Below, in pieces: positions 1-9,497 of a stretch of 64,000 nucleotides of DNA; within the stretch, counting starts at the first letter, position 1, and every line of letters starts with the position of its first letter. The position numbers were made by a program, and so were the translations under genes. This DNA is from Clostridium sp. Ade.TY (GTDB lineage: Bacteria > Bacillota > Clostridia > Clostridiales > Clostridiaceae). The stretch is taken from positions 62,001-126,000 of the forward strand of contig NZ_AVSV01000027.1 in the NCBI RefSeq assembly GCF_000498355.1. The letters run 5' to 3'. A model generated the notes under the pieces. The model was not told the origin of the DNA. It ran no database searches and worked only from the letters and a program-made list of their open reading frames with translations.

Positions 1-492
1 AGAATCGGTATTGCAAGAGCTCTTGCTGTAGAACCAGAATTTATAGTTTGTGATGAGCCAATATCGGCGTTAGATGTTTCTATTCAAGCACAAGTTATAA
101 ATATGCTAGAAGAGCTTCAAGAAGAGCTTGGGCTTACTTATTTATTTATTGCTCATGATTTATCAATGGTTAAGCATATATCAACGCATATAGGAGTAAT
201 GTATTTAGGGCAAATGGTTGAAAAAGGACCTAGTGATGATGTGTATTTAAGACCGAAGCATCCATATACTAAAGCACTTTTATCAGCTGTACCTATACCA
301 GATCCTAAATTGGCTAAAGAGAATAATAGAATAGTATTATCAGGAGATATACCATCTCCTATAGATCCAAAACCGGGATGTAGATTTTGTGGAAGATGTA
401 TGTATGCTATGGATATATGTAGTGAAGTAGAGCCGGTTCTTAAAGAAGTCGAAAAAGGGCATTTTGTTTCTTGTCACTTATTTAATGAATAA
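1..492 (+). CDS. oppF: Oligopeptide ABC transporter ATP-binding protein OppF, 5' truncated by window edge
   Basis: This is the C-terminal 163 residues of an ABC ATPase that powers peptide import. It is open from base 1, so the Walker A and most of the signature motif lie outside the window. Visible are the end of the signature helix (IGIARAL, residues 2-8), Walker B (FIVCDEP, 14-20), the D-loop (SALD, 22-25) and the switch histidine (H52 in IAHD). A C-terminal oligopeptide-transporter domain carries a Cys-rich GCRFCGRC motif, where relatives usually have GCRFHPRC. The substrate-binding protein follows 73 bases downstream, the usual clostridial order with oppA last. DppF is the alternative name; the peptide family is clear. 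Confidence 0.93.
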   Translation, partial: RIGIARALAVEPEFIVCDEPISALDVSIQAQVINMLEELQEELGLTYLFIAHDLSMVKHISTHIGVMYLGQMVEKGPSDDVYLRPKHPYTKALLSAVPIPDPKLAKENNRIVLSGDIPSPIDPKPGCRFCGRCMYAMDICSEVEPVLKEVEKGHFVSCHLFNE

Positions 493-515
493 TAATATAA
501 TAATTAAGGTAATTT

Positions 516-532
516 ATTATCTAATTGATAAT
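516..532 (+). repeat. Small inverted repeat between oppF and oppA
   Basis: ATTATC (516-521) and GATAAT (527-532) form a short stem around a 5-base loop, with A/T-rich flanks that may extend the pairing. There is no T-tract, so it is not a classic terminator. It may stabilise the downstream oppA message, which usually needs more copies than the ATPase. Weak evidence. Confidence 0.3.
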
Positions 533-565
533 TTAATTATAACTATATAAAAAGGGGGATAAAAA

Positions 566-2257
566 ATGAAATTAAGTAAAATCAAAAAACTTTGTGCTGT
601 AGCACTAGCTGTAGCATTAAGTGCATCTGTTTTTGCTGGTTGTGGAGGTTCAGGTGACCAAAGTAATAGTGGGGATGGTGCAGCAGTAGAACAAAAGCTT
701 ACTTACAACGTTGGGGCAGTTGTAGAAACTATTGATCCAGCTCTAAATACAGCTGTTGATGGGTCAACAATAATAGGAAATGCATTTGAAGGATTAACTA
801 GATTAGATGAAAATGATAAGGCTGTACCTGGTGTTGCTAAAGAATGGAAAGTATCAGAGGATGGATTAACTTATACATTTAAGTTAAGAGATGATGCTAA
901 GTGGTCAGATGGAAAGTCTGTTACGGCAAATGATTTTGCATATGCATGGAAGAGGGCACTTAATAAAAAAACAGCTGCAGAATATGCATATCAACTTTAT
1001 TATATTAAAAATGCAAAGGAGTTTTATGAAGGAAAAGTAAAAGAAGCAGATCTTGGAATTAAAGTAGTTGATGAAAAGACTTTAGAAGTAACTTTAAATT
1101 CACCAACTCCATATTTTATAGAGCTTATGGCATTTCCAACATATATGCCAGTAAGAGAGGATATAATAAAAGAGCATGGAGAAAAATGGATAAACAAGCC
1201 AGAAACTTATGTGTCAAATGGTCCTTTCAAGTTAACTGATTTCCAAATGAAAGATTCTTATACTTTTGTAAAGAATGAAAATTATTGGAATAAAGATAAT
1301 ATAAAACTTGAAACTTTAGTTTATAAAATGGCTATGGATGAAACAAGTTCATATGCATCATTAGAATCAGGAGATTTTGATGTTATAAGTAATGTTCCAA
1401 CTGAAAGAATAGAAGATGGACAGGCAAGTGGTCTAGTTAATATTTATCCAAATCTTGGAACATATTTCTTATGTGTAAATGTAAATAATGGATTAGATAA
1501 ATTAGATAAAGAAGTACAAAAAGTACTTTCAGATAAGAAAGTTAGGCAAGCACTTTCATTAGCTATAGATAGAGTGTCTATAGTTGAAAATGTTACTAAA
1601 GCTGGTCAGGTTGCATCAGCTAGTTTTGTTCCAGCAGGTATTAAAGATCCAAATGGAAAAGATTTTAAAAATAATAAATTTGATCCAAAAAAGCAACAAG
1701 AAAATGTTGAAGAAGCTAAGAAAATATTAAAAGAAGCAGGATACGAAAACGGAAAAGGAATACCAACTTTAGAATTAATGTACAATTCAGAAGGAGCACA
1801 TAAAGCTATAATGGAAGTTATTCAGCAAAACTGGAAGGATATTGGGGTTAATGTAGAACTTAAAAACCAAGAGTGGGCAGTGTTCTTAAATACAAGACAA
1901 AACGGTCAATATGAAATTGCAAGACATGGTTGGTCAGCAGACTATGCAGATCCTATGACATTCTTAGATATGTGGGTTAGTGGAAATGATGGAGATAAAA
2001 ATAGTTGGGGAAATAATGATGCACATTTCTCAAATAAAGAATACGATGAATTAATTAAAAAGGCAAAAGTTGAATCAGATCCAAGTAAGAGATTTGAATT
2101 AATGAAACAAGCTGAAAAAATATTATTAGATGAAATGCCAGTAATTCCATTATATGATTATACTAAAGTATATGGAGCGCAAAGTTATGTTAAAGGTTAT
2201 AGAGCATCAGCGCTTGGACAAATTTATTTTGATCAAGCATATATAGAAGCACATTAA
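566..2257 (+). CDS. oppA: Oligopeptide-binding lipoprotein OppA
   Basis: Extracellular solute-binding protein (SBP_bac_5 family, 563 residues) that captures peptides for the Opp permease. Residues 1-26 form a lipoprotein signal: basic n-region, hydrophobic core and lipobox VFAGC with Cys26 as the lipidated residue. The family signature region (LTYTFKLRDDAKWSDG) lies near residue 100 and the length is normal. The start is an ATG preceded by AAAGGGGG. It sits directly after the transporter ATPase and ends at an intrinsic terminator, so it is the last gene of the operon. A peptide-specific name is not possible from sequence, but the transporter-binding role is clear. Confidence 0.95.
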   Translation: MKLSKIKKLCAVALAVALSASVFAGCGGSGDQSNSGDGAAVEQKLTYNVGAVVETIDPALNTAVDGSTIIGNAFEGLTRLDENDKAVPGVAKEWKVSEDGLTYTFKLRDDAKWSDGKSVTANDFAYAWKRALNKKTAAEYAYQLYYIKNAKEFYEGKVKEADLGIKVVDEKTLEVTLNSPTPYFIELMAFPTYMPVREDIIKEHGEKWINKPETYVSNGPFKLTDFQMKDSYTFVKNENYWNKDNIKLETLVYKMAMDETSSYASLESGDFDVISNVPTERIEDGQASGLVNIYPNLGTYFLCVNVNNGLDKLDKEVQKVLSDKKVRQALSLAIDRVSIVENVTKAGQVASASFVPAGIKDPNGKDFKNNKFDPKKQQENVEEAKKILKEAGYENGKGIPTLELMYNSEGAHKAIMEVIQQNWKDIGVNVELKNQEWAVFLNTRQNGQYEIARHGWSADYADPMTFLDMWVSGNDGDKNSWGNNDAHFSNKEYDELIKKAKVESDPSKRFELMKQAEKILLDEMPVIPLYDYTKVYGAQSYVKGYRASALGQIYFDQAYIEAH

Positions 2258-2267
2258 TAAAAATAGT

Positions 2268-2301
2268 GGAGCAAGAAGATTATAATTCTTGCTTCCTTTT
2301 T
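2268..2301 (+). terminator. Intrinsic terminator after oppA
   Basis: A stem formed by GGAGCAAGAA and TTCTTGCTTCC (one bulged base) is followed by a T-run. It closes the opp operon. Confidence 0.8.
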
Positions 2302-2345
2302 ATATATATAAATATAACTATTTATATATAGGAGGAAATTAGGGG

Positions 2346-2837
2346 TTGGAAGTTAAAAGACTTAATAGAAGATATTATAAAAAGCTTCATAAATTATTGT
2401 GTGCATTAGATAAAGAAAGTGAATATATGCTTTTTGATGATGGAGAGAGAAATATAACAGAAGAAGAAGTTCATAAAATTCTATCAAATAGTATTGAAGA
2501 TTCAATTTTTATTGGAGCGTTTAAAGGTGAAGAACTTATAGGGTATTTAAGCTCTTTTAGAGGGAAATATAATAGGATAAGGCATGTATCTTATAATGTA
2601 ATTGGAATTAGAGATGGATATAGGGGAAAAGGAATAGGAAGAAAACTATTTGAGGAGTTGTTTGTTTGGGCAAATGAAAATAGTATAAAAAGGCTTGAAC
2701 TAACAGTAGTATGCAACAATACTATAGCCATAAATTTATATAAAAAAGTTGGATTTAAGGTTGAAGGATTAAAGAAAAAATCAATTTTAAAAGATGATAT
2801 ATATTATGATGAATATTATATGAGTAAAATATTATGA
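2346..2837 (+). CDS. GNAT family N-acetyltransferase
   Basis: A 163-residue acetyltransferase of the GCN5-related fold. The acetyl-CoA pyrophosphate-binding loop is visible as YRGKGIG (residues 92-98) in motif A, followed by the LYKKVGFKVEG pattern of motif B near the C-terminus. It probably transfers acetyl from acetyl-CoA to an amino group of a small molecule or a protein. The RimI/RimL-like layout does not fix the substrate. The start is TTG at 2346, about 10 bases after AGGAGG. It appears to be a single-gene unit between the opp terminator and a bidirectional terminator. Confidence 0.85.
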   Translation: MEVKRLNRRYYKKLHKLLCALDKESEYMLFDDGERNITEEEVHKILSNSIEDSIFIGAFKGEELIGYLSSFRGKYNRIRHVSYNVIGIRDGYRGKGIGRKLFEELFVWANENSIKRLELTVVCNNTIAINLYKKVGFKVEGLKKKSILKDDIYYDEYYMSKIL

Positions 2838-2840
2838 AAA

Positions 2841-2876
2841 AAGATAGACAAAGATTATTCTTTGTCTATCTTTTTT
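2841..2876. terminator. Bidirectional terminator between acetyltransferase and dapB
   Basis: A perfect 14-bp stem (AAGATAGACAAAGA, loop TTAT) has an A-run on its left and a T-run on its right, so it can end both converging transcripts. Confidence 0.9.
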
Positions 2877-2877
2877 A

Positions 2878-3633
2878 TTATAAACCTATAACATTATCCA
2901 TGTTATAAAGTCCAGGTTTCTTTATAGTACTCATATATTCACAAGCTTTTAAAGCACCTACAGCAAAAACATCTCTTGATATTGCTTTATGAGAAAGTTC
3001 AATAACTTCTCCAGTTCCAGCAAAGATTACATCGTGATCTCCAACAATTGAGCCACCACGTATTGCATGTATTCCTATTTCTTCTTTTTCACGTTTATGC
3101 TGTCCTTCTCTTCCATATACATATTTAGTTTCATCCTTTAAAGAATCTTTAATAGTATCAGCTAAAAGAAGAGCGGTTCCACTTGGAGCATCAACTTTTT
3201 GGTTATGATGTTTTTCTATTATTTCTATATCATAGTTTCCATATAACAATGGAGCTACTTTCTTTAATAGTGAATTTAATAAGTTTATTCCAAGAGACAT
3301 ATTAGCAGATCTAAATAGAGGTAATGTTTTACTCTTTTCCTCAATAAGTTTTAAATCTTCTTCTGAAAAACCAGTTGAGCATATAACAAGTGGCTTTTTA
3401 GTTTTTTCAGTAAGGTCTAATAATCCTTTTAATGCATCAGCTCTTGAAAAATCTAATAAAACATCATATTCTATATTTACTTCATTAGGTGAAGAGAATA
3501 TTGTCATATTAGAATCTTTTTTTGGAAACTTATCTATTCCTGCAACTATATCAATGTCTTTAAAATCCTTTGCTACATTACATATAACAGTTCCCATTTT
3601 ACCAGATATACCGTTTATTATTAATTTAACCAT
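2878..3633 (-). CDS. dapB: 4-hydroxy-tetrahydrodipicolinate reductase DapB
   Basis: Reduces 4-hydroxy-tetrahydrodipicolinate to tetrahydrodipicolinate with NAD(P)H, on the lysine/meso-DAP pathway. At 251 residues it is normal length. The N-terminal Rossmann motif is GISGKMG (8-14). The catalytic histidines H142/H143 with K146, and the substrate-binding DAPSGT (148-153), are all present. The ATG start has an AAGGAG site. It is last in the minus-strand asd-dapA-dapB operon, separated from dapA by only 11 bases. Tetrahydrodipicolinate also leads to dipicolinate in spore formers. Confidence 0.97.
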   Translation of the reverse strand: MVKLIINGISGKMGTVICNVAKDFKDIDIVAGIDKFPKKDSNMTIFSSPNEVNIEYDVLLDFSRADALKGLLDLTEKTKKPLVICSTGFSEEDLKLIEEKSKTLPLFRSANMSLGINLLNSLLKKVAPLLYGNYDIEIIEKHHNQKVDAPSGTALLLADTIKDSLKDETKYVYGREGQHKREKEEIGIHAIRGGSIVGDHDVIFAGTGEVIELSHKAISRDVFAVGALKACEYMSTIKKPGLYNMDNVIGL

Positions 3634-3644
3634 TTAAAATCTCC

Positions 3645-4523
3645 TTAGATTAATTTGTATTTTTTTAGAGTATCTTCTAATTGATTTTTTAAAGCATCAT
3701 CCATTTCATATAAAGGAAGTCTTAAAGGTCCAACTTCTAATCCCATTAAGTTAAGAGCTGTTTTAACTGGTATAGGGTTAGTCTCTAAGAAAAGAGAATT
3801 GGCAAGATTTAAATACTCTAATTGCATTTTTGAAGCTTCGTGGCATTTACCTTCTAAATACATTTTTGTCATTTTGTGAGTTTCGTTAGGAATTACATTA
3901 GCAAGAACTGATATTACACCTTTTCCGCCAAGAGACATAATAGGGATTATTTGATCATCATTTCCTGAATAAATGTCTATTGTATTTCCACATATTTCTG
4001 CCATTTTAGCAACTTGGCTTAAATCTCCACTTGCTTCTTTTATAGCAACTACATTTTTAAATGTAGATAATTCTTTTAAAGTACTAGGAGTAATATTCAT
4101 TCCAGTTCTACTTGGTACATTATAAAGAATTATAGGTATATTTATAGCATTATTTATAGCTTCAAAATGTTTTAAAAGACCTTTGTGATTAGTTTTATTA
4201 TAATATGGAGTAATCACAAGTACTGCTGAAACTCCAACGCTTTCGGCATACTTACTCATTTCAATAGAAGCTTTTGTGTTATTAGATCCTGTACCTGCAA
4301 TTACAGGAATTCTTCCATTTATAGTATCAACAGTAAATTTTATTACTTCTTTTTTTTCATCTAATGTCATTGTAGTTGCTTCACCAGTAGTACCACATAT
4401 TATTATAGAATCAGTACCTTCTTTAACATGCCACTCTAAAATTTCTTTTAATTTATCATAATCTACGCCTGTTTCTGTAAATGGTGTAATTAAAGCAACA
4501 CCAGATCCTTCAAAAATTGCCAT
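3645..4523 (-). CDS. dapA: 4-hydroxy-tetrahydrodipicolinate synthase DapA
   Basis: Condenses pyruvate with aspartate semialdehyde, the committed step to lysine and meso-DAP. It is a TIM-barrel of the DHDPS family, 292 residues from the chosen start. Key residues are the Schiff-base lysine K162 (VAIKEASGD), Y134 ([10 protein letters not shown]) and the TTGE motif (45-48). An ATG 15 bases further upstream is rejected because it overlaps the GGAGG ribosome binding site; the ATG at 4521-4523 sits 8 bases after it. The gene lies between asd (17 bases upstream) and dapB, so one transcript supplies the first steps of the branch. Confidence 0.97.
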   Translation of the reverse strand: MAIFEGSGVALITPFTETGVDYDKLKEILEWHVKEGTDSIIICGTTGEATTMTLDEKKEVIKFTVDTINGRIPVIAGTGSNNTKASIEMSKYAESVGVSAVLVITPYYNKTNHKGLLKHFEAINNAINIPIILYNVPSRTGMNITPSTLKELSTFKNVVAIKEASGDLSQVAKMAEICGNTIDIYSGNDDQIIPIMSLGGKGVISVLANVIPNETHKMTKMYLEGKCHEASKMQLEYLNLANSLFLETNPIPVKTALNLMGLEVGPLRLPLYEMDDALKNQLEDTLKKYKLI

Positions 4524-4540
4524 AATAAAATCCTCCAATT

Positions 4541-5530
4541 CTATTTATTTTTTATTATTAATTCAGCAATTTGAACTGCATTTAAAGCAGCGCCTTTTCT
4601 TATATTATCAGCTACAACCCAAAGGTTTAAACCATTATCAATACTAAAATCTCTTCTTATTCTTCCAACAAATATATCATCTTTATCAGATGCTTCAAGT
4701 GGAGTTGGATATACAAGATTATCGACATCATCATAAACTTTAACACCATCAGTGTTTTCTAGTGCACAAATAACGTCTTTTAATTCAAATGGCTTTATAG
4801 TTTCTACATTTATGCTTTCACTATGAGCATTTAATACAGGAACTCTAACTGTTGTAGCAGTTATTTTTAAGTCATCAATATGAAGAATTTTTCTAGTTTC
4901 ATTTATCATCTTCATTTCTTCTTTAGTGTATCCATTTTCTAAAAATACGTCTATGTGAGGTAATACATTACCAAAGATAGGCTTAGGGAATTTTTTAGGT
5001 GCTATTCCTTGTACACCATTTTCTAAATCTTCAATAGCTTGCATACCTGCACCTGAAACAGCTTGATAAGTAGAGTATATTACTCTCTTTAATCCATACT
5101 TATCATTTATAGCTTTTAAAACAGGCATAGCTTGTATAGTTGAACAGTTTGGATTAGCTATTATTCCATTATTCCATTTTATATCTTCAGGGTTTACTTC
5201 TGGAACAACAAGAGGAACTTTAGGGTCCATTCTCCAAGCACTACTGTTATCAATAACTATAGCACCATTTTTAGCAAATACTGGAGCAAAAGTTAAACTA
5301 GTATCTCCACCAGCTGAAAATAGAGCGAAATCAATTTTTTTAGATAATATATTTGAATCACAAGTTTCTTCTACAGTATATTCTTTTCCTTTAAATTCAA
5401 CCTTTTTACCAGTAGATCTTTTTGAAGCAAAAAGATAAAGGTTATCTATAGGAAAGTTCCTTTCTTCTAAAATATTTAACATTTTTCTACCGACATTACC
5501 GGTAGCACCGACTACTGCAACATTGTACAA
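4541..5530 (-). CDS. asd: Aspartate-semialdehyde dehydrogenase
   Basis: Makes aspartate semialdehyde from aspartyl phosphate with NADPH, feeding lysine/DAP and the threonine/methionine branch. The 329 residues show the nucleotide-binding GATGNVG (8-14), the catalytic cysteine C129 in NPNCSTIQ and the TYQAVSGAG substrate region. The start is TTG at 5528-5530, preceded by GGAGGG; no in-frame ATG lies at the expected position. It is first in the asd-dapA-dapB operon, with a plausible sigma-A promoter about 50 bases upstream. The leader is only about 40 bases, so there is no room for a lysine riboswitch. Confidence 0.97.
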   Translation of the reverse strand: MYNVAVVGATGNVGRKMLNILEERNFPIDNLYLFASKRSTGKKVEFKGKEYTVEETCDSNILSKKIDFALFSAGGDTSLTFAPVFAKNGAIVIDNSSAWRMDPKVPLVVPEVNPEDIKWNNGIIANPNCSTIQAMPVLKAINDKYGLKRVIYSTYQAVSGAGMQAIEDLENGVQGIAPKKFPKPIFGNVLPHIDVFLENGYTKEEMKMINETRKILHIDDLKITATTVRVPVLNAHSESINVETIKPFELKDVICALENTDGVKVYDDVDNLVYPTPLEASDKDDIFVGRIRRDFSIDNGLNLWVVADNIRKGAALNAVQIAELIIKNK

Positions 5531-5577
5531 TTTAATCCCTCCAATTTTATATATCTATTCAATATATGTATACAATA

Positions 5578-5606
5578 ACTATAAATATTTATTAAAAAAA
5601 TATCAA
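5578..5606 (-). promoter_or_regulatory. Predicted sigma-A promoter of asd-dapA-dapB
   Basis: Read on the minus strand: TTGATA, 17-base spacer, TATAGT. It lies about 48 bases upstream of the asd start. Predicted from consensus only. Confidence 0.55.
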
Positions 5607-5731
5607 GTTTTATAATAAGAAATAAAATCAAAATATACATTGTTAAAAGAGTCTTAATAAATATATTGAGGTTATATACATTATTTTAAAATAATTTGGA
5701 TAAAATAATTTAAAAGAATGGAGGGATTTAT

Positions 5732-5983
5732 TTGAGTAAAACACCTTTAAAAAAAATTATAAAATCTAAATTAAAATCTAATAGAGAACTTACAGAAGCT
5801 GAAAAGTTAAGAGAAAAAATAAAATATGAAATAGCAGAAGAATTAGGACTAAAAGATAAAGTTGATGAAGGGGGATGGTCTTCATTAACTGCAGAAGAGA
5901 CAGGTAGAATTGGAGGAATAATGACAAGCAGAAAGAAAAAGTTACACATACCAACAAATGATCAAATATTAGGTAGAAAATAA
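5732..5983 (+). CDS. Small acid-soluble spore protein, alpha/beta type (variant)
   Basis: An 83-residue protein with the two conserved blocks of DNA-binding spore proteins. KYEIAEELGL (31-40) contains the E-I-A site where germination protease cuts the family. GGWSSLTAEETGRIGG (47-62) corresponds to the second DNA-contacting helix. Such proteins coat forespore DNA and protect it. The GW and LTA pattern resembles SspF-like and divergent clostridial members more than the major alpha/beta proteins. A basic N-terminal extension precedes block one. The start is TTG at 5732, 6 bases after GGAGGG. It seems monocistronic. I could not identify a convincing sigma-G promoter. Confidence 0.85.
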   Translation: MSKTPLKKIIKSKLKSNRELTEAEKLREKIKYEIAEELGLKDKVDEGGWSSLTAEETGRIGGIMTSRKKKLHIPTNDQILGRK

Positions 5984-6009
5984 ATGTTCATAATTTGTAA
6001 TTAATTAGT

Positions 6010-6038
6010 TTGACTAAATTTATAATTAATTATAATAT
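6010..6038 (+). promoter_or_regulatory. Predicted sigma-A promoter upstream of methyltransferase gene
   Basis: TTGACT, 17-base spacer, TAATAT; the expected transcript start is about 30 bases before the ATG at 6076. Consensus-based. Confidence 0.5.
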
Positions 6039-6075
6039 AAGTTATAATGTTTATATAAGTGAATGGGGGAATATT

Positions 6076-6822
6076 ATGGCATATGGTGAGTTTGCTAAAA
6101 TATATGATGAATTAATAAATGAAGATATTAATTATGATGAAATAGCATGTAGAGTTAAGGAATTAGCAGTTAAATATAAAATTAATAATGATGATTATTT
6201 AGATTTAGCTTGTGGAACTGGAAATGTTTCCTTAAGATTGGCTAAAGAATTTAAGAATTCCTTTGCAGTTGATTTATCAGAAGATATGCTCAGAGAAGCT
6301 TTTGAGAAATTTAAAAAAGAGCGTATTAAAAGTAGAGTTGTGTGCCAAGATATGACGGAACTTTCTTTAAACCATAAATTTGATCTTATCACTTCTGTTT
6401 TAGATTCAACAAATTATATATTAGAAGATGTTGATATTGAAAGTTACTTTAAAAGAGTTTATGATCACTTAAAAGATGATGGTATATTTATATTTGATAT
6501 AAATTCATATTATAAGCTTTCCACTATATTAGGAAACAATATTTATACATATAATTCAGAAGATGTATTTTACTCATGGGAAAATACTTTTGAAGATGAA
6601 ATAACTAGTATGTATTTAACTTTCTTTATAAAAGATGGTGATTTGTATGAAAGATTTGAAGAAGAACATTTTGAAAGAGCTTATAAAGAAAAGTTTATAG
6701 AAGATCTTCTTAATAAGTCAGGATTATGTGTATTAGGTAAATTTGAAGGATATACAGATAAAAATGTATCAGATTTATCAGAAAGAATATTATATGTAGT
6801 TAAAAAGAATATGGAGGTATAG
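6076..6822 (+). CDS. Class I SAM-dependent methyltransferase
   Basis: A 248-residue methyltransferase of the Rossmann-like class I fold. Motif I, LDLACGTGN (42-50), binds S-adenosylmethionine. The acidic end of strand 2 (AVDLSEDML) and the motif IV-like region around LDSTNYI follow. The substrate is not evident; relatives are annotated only as small-molecule or ubiE-like methyltransferases. A longer frame back to a TTG at 6010 is rejected because that TTG coincides with a promoter -35 element; the ATG at 6076 follows TGGGGGA. The stop is 3 bases from hslO, so the two genes are probably co-transcribed. Confidence 0.85.
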   Translation: MAYGEFAKIYDELINEDINYDEIACRVKELAVKYKINNDDYLDLACGTGNVSLRLAKEFKNSFAVDLSEDMLREAFEKFKKERIKSRVVCQDMTELSLNHKFDLITSVLDSTNYILEDVDIESYFKRVYDHLKDDGIFIFDINSYYKLSTILGNNIYTYNSEDVFYSWENTFEDEITSMYLTFFIKDGDLYERFEEEHFERAYKEKFIEDLLNKSGLCVLGKFEGYTDKNVSDLSERILYVVKKNMEV

Positions 6823-6825
6823 TAC

Positions 6826-7707
6826 ATGAAAGATAAAATAATAAGAGGTACAGCTAAAGATGGAATGGTTAGATTTATAGGAGGAATAACTACTAACTTA
6901 GTAAATGAAGGAACAGCACTTCATGAATGTACACCAGTTGCATCAGCTGCTCTTGGAAGAATGCTTACAGCTGCATCATTAATGGGAGTACAATTAAAAT
7001 CAGAAAAAGAGGCTATAACGTTAAGAATGAATGGTGGAGGTCCTGTTAATGGAGTAACAGTAACTTCTCATTCAAATGGAACTGTTAAAGGATTTATTGG
7101 AAATCCAAAAGTTGATATTCCATTAAAAGAAAATGGAAAACTTGATGTAAGCGGAGCTATTGGTAAAAATGGGTTATTATATGTAATAAAGGATATGGGA
7201 CTTAAAGATCCATATGTTGGACAGGTTCCTATATACACAGGAGAAGTTGCAGAAGATTTAGCTTATTACTTTACTGTATCAGAACAAACACCATCAGCAG
7301 TAGCACTTGGCGTTTTAGTGGATAAAGATTTATCAATAAAAGCAGCAGGTGGATTTATAATTCAAATGATGCCAGATGCTGATGAACTTTTAGCAGATGT
7401 TATAACATATAGACTTCAAGATATGAAACCTATAACAACACTTATAGAAGAAGGAAAAACAATTGAAGATATTATAAAAGAAATATTTGAAGATATGGAT
7501 CCTAAAATATTAGAAGAGATTGAACCTGAATATAAATGTGATTGTTCAAAGGAAAGAATAGAAAAAGCTTTAATAAGTATCGGAGCAAAAGACCTTAATG
7601 AGATATATGATGAAGGCAAAGATGAAGAAATAGTTTGTAACTTCTGTAATAAAAAATATAAAATAACTCATGATGAAATTGGAGAGTTAATTGAAAAAAT
7701 AAAATAA
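6826..7707 (+). CDS. hslO: Redox-regulated chaperone Hsp33
   Basis: A cytoplasmic holdase that is switched on by oxidation: its four zinc-binding cysteines form disulfides and expose the client-binding surface. The 293 residues match the family. The C-terminal switch is intact, with C238 and C240 (CDC) and C271 and C274 (CNFC). The N-terminal core begins [13 protein letters not shown], typical of the family. Its ATG is 3 bases after the methyltransferase stop, with GGAGG inside that gene, which suggests translational coupling. A terminator follows at once. Confidence 0.97.
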   Translation: MKDKIIRGTAKDGMVRFIGGITTNLVNEGTALHECTPVASAALGRMLTAASLMGVQLKSEKEAITLRMNGGGPVNGVTVTSHSNGTVKGFIGNPKVDIPLKENGKLDVSGAIGKNGLLYVIKDMGLKDPYVGQVPIYTGEVAEDLAYYFTVSEQTPSAVALGVLVDKDLSIKAAGGFIIQMMPDADELLADVITYRLQDMKPITTLIEEGKTIEDIIKEIFEDMDPKILEEIEPEYKCDCSKERIEKALISIGAKDLNEIYDEGKDEEIVCNFCNKKYKITHDEIGELIEKIK

Positions 7708-7711
7708 AAAT

Positions 7712-7742
7712 AAAAGAGAACTTTAAAAGTTCTCTTTTTTAT
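7712..7742 (+). terminator. Intrinsic terminator after hslO
   Basis: AGAGAACTTT and AAAGTTCTCT pair as a short stem and are followed by a T-run. The T-run abuts the 3' end of the oppositely oriented tRNA-Cys. Confidence 0.85.
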
Positions 7743-7744
7743 TT

Positions 7745-7819
<75 letters not shown>

Positions 7820-7934
7820 TTATATATTAAATTATATGCAAAAACTTATAAAAGATTACTAAATATATTTAAAAATAAAATACATTTTAAAATATATTAA
7901 TGGATAAAATAAATTGAGAAGGGAGGAAGTAAGA

Positions 7935-8564
7935 ATGAATGAAGTTTTAAATTTTAACAAAATAACTGATGAACTAATAAAAAATAAAGAACCATCAAAG
8001 TATTTTGAAGATATGTTTTTAAAAGGAAATTTGGATTTAGAACCATTTGATAAACTTAAAAAATTAAAGGATATACCTCAATCACAAATACATCATCCGG
8101 AAGGTGATGTATGGAATCATACAATGCTTGTTATAGATAATGGGGCTTATTATAAAAAATATTCTAATGATAAAAAATGTTTTATGTGGGCTCTATTATT
8201 ACATGATATAGGAAAAATAAAAACAACAAAACTTAGAAAGGGAAAATGGACTTCATATAATCATGATAATGTTGGTGCTATTGAAGCTAAAGAATTTTTT
8301 ATTAAATTAGGTGTAAAAGATAATGAATTCATAGAAAAAGTAGAAAATTTAATAAGATATCATATGCATTTTTTATATATAAGCAAAGATTTACATTTTG
8401 GAAATAAAGAAAAGATGGTTAAAGAAGTTGACCTAAATGATATATCCTTAGTTTTTTTATGCGATAGACTGGGAAGAGGGGGATTAAATAAAGAAGATAA
8501 GGAGAATGTAGTAAAAGATATAGAAGGTTTTATGGAAAAATACAACATAAATATAAATTGGTAA
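7935..8564 (+). CDS. HD-domain metal-dependent phosphohydrolase
   Basis: A 209-residue protein with a complete HD motif set: H62 in the HHPEGDVWNH block (53-62), the H90-D91 pair in LLHDIGK, and H110 in SYNHDNVGA. The layout resembles the HD domain attached to some CCA-adding enzymes, but no nucleotidyltransferase domain is present. It probably hydrolyses a nucleotide or phosphodiester; the substrate is unknown. The ATG at 7935 follows GGGAGG, and an in-frame codon 21 bases upstream is less well placed. It appears to be a single gene with its own terminator. Confidence 0.82.
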   Translation: MNEVLNFNKITDELIKNKEPSKYFEDMFLKGNLDLEPFDKLKKLKDIPQSQIHHPEGDVWNHTMLVIDNGAYYKKYSNDKKCFMWALLLHDIGKIKTTKLRKGKWTSYNHDNVGAIEAKEFFIKLGVKDNEFIEKVENLIRYHMHFLYISKDLHFGNKEKMVKEVDLNDISLVFLCDRLGRGGLNKEDKENVVKDIEGFMEKYNININW

Positions 8565-8566
8565 AT

Positions 8567-8598
8567 AAAAAGCTATAAAATAATAATTTATAGCTTTT
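8567..8598 (+). terminator. Intrinsic terminator after HD-domain gene
   Basis: A stem of AAAGCTATAAA with TTTATAGCTTTT. The tail is only weakly T-rich (TTTTGTTAT), so it may be moderately efficient. Confidence 0.6.
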
Positions 8599-8649
8599 GT
8601 TATATAAAAAGAAACATTTTATATTAAAAAACGTACTATATATAGATGA

Positions 8650-9351
8650 TTATATAGATAAAATACTACCTCTATCTATAAGTTTTGAATCTTTTAAAAA
8701 TATAGGGATTACATTATGTTTTTTTAAAAATTCAATAATATCTTTTCCGTACTTATATTTGTTTAAATTACCAAAAAAGGCTAATTTATTATTACCTATC
8801 ATTCCACAAGTACCACCTATGAATCCATAATCTAAACCTTCTAAAACAATATCGCCAGGTGGAACATATAAAGTGTCATATCCAGAGTTTGTTAAAGTAT
8901 TATATATTATTTTATCTGATGTTATAAATGCTTTATCATAAATATTTACAACAGAACATTTTGTATAACCTTGAGAAACATTTAGGGTTATCTTATTTAT
9001 TGAGTTTTTCAATATTGTATTATCTGTATACTTAATATTATGCATTAAAAAATTATCAGTAATTAGTGCATTTAATATTATATCTTTAGGATACTTAGAA
9101 TCTAAAGATTTTTCAGATAGTATAAAATCTATAGAAAGATTTTTTAAATTATTTAAAAAATCACTATCCATATCTTTATGGACGACTATAAGTTTTGATT
9201 TTCTATCTAATATGTTCAATTGAATATCAACATGTCCATTTATTGCTTCGTAAAGTAAGTTGGATTTAGGAACCTTTATAGGTGTTATACCTTCTTTAAC
9301 TAAATTAGAAAATTCTTCATAAGTAATTCTATAGTCAACAAAAGAATACAT
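8650..9351 (-). CDS. DUF6873-type protein with likely guanidine-modifying-enzyme fold
   Basis: A 233-residue cytoplasmic protein without signal or membrane segments. It looks like the clostridial DUF6873 group, which I recall being assigned a GME (guanidine-modifying enzyme) fold. The GGTCGMIG segment near residue 190 holds a cysteine in the place where the catalytic Cys of GME enzymes occurs near the C-terminus. Whether it is an active deiminase or hydrolase is not shown. The start is ATG after AGGAGG. It is divergent from ytxC and apparently monocistronic. Confidence 0.6.
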   Translation of the reverse strand: MYSFVDYRITYEEFSNLVKEGITPIKVPKSNLLYEAINGHVDIQLNILDRKSKLIVVHKDMDSDFLNNLKNLSIDFILSEKSLDSKYPKDIILNALITDNFLMHNIKYTDNTILKNSINKITLNVSQGYTKCSVVNIYDKAFITSDKIIYNTLTNSGYDTLYVPPGDIVLEGLDYGFIGGTCGMIGNNKLAFFGNLNKYKYGKDIIEFLKKHNVIPIFLKDSKLIDRGSILSI

Positions 9352-9497
9352 AAATATCCTCCTAATATTATAAATATATATTTAAATTACTACTAATATG
9401 TAAAAAAAGCAATAAATTTAGGAAGTTTTACAAACTTATTGTTAGTATAGTGATGATATATTCAATACATACTATTACTAAGAAGGGAGTGAAAAAT

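Noticed and set aside
2835-2837. UGA stops in the window as possible selenocysteine codons
   Set aside because: TGA-ending genes such as the acetyltransferase, sbp, the pilus platform gene and ylmG reach normal family length and run into terminators or next genes, so none looks like an interrupted selenoprotein.
5531-5731. Possible lysine riboswitch upstream of asd-dapA-dapB
   Set aside because: The predicted promoter leaves a leader of only about 40 bases, and no riboswitch-like stems or terminator are present.
6010-6075. Longer methyltransferase start at TTG 6010
   Set aside because: The TTG forms part of a -35 element and has no ribosome binding site; ATG 6076 does.
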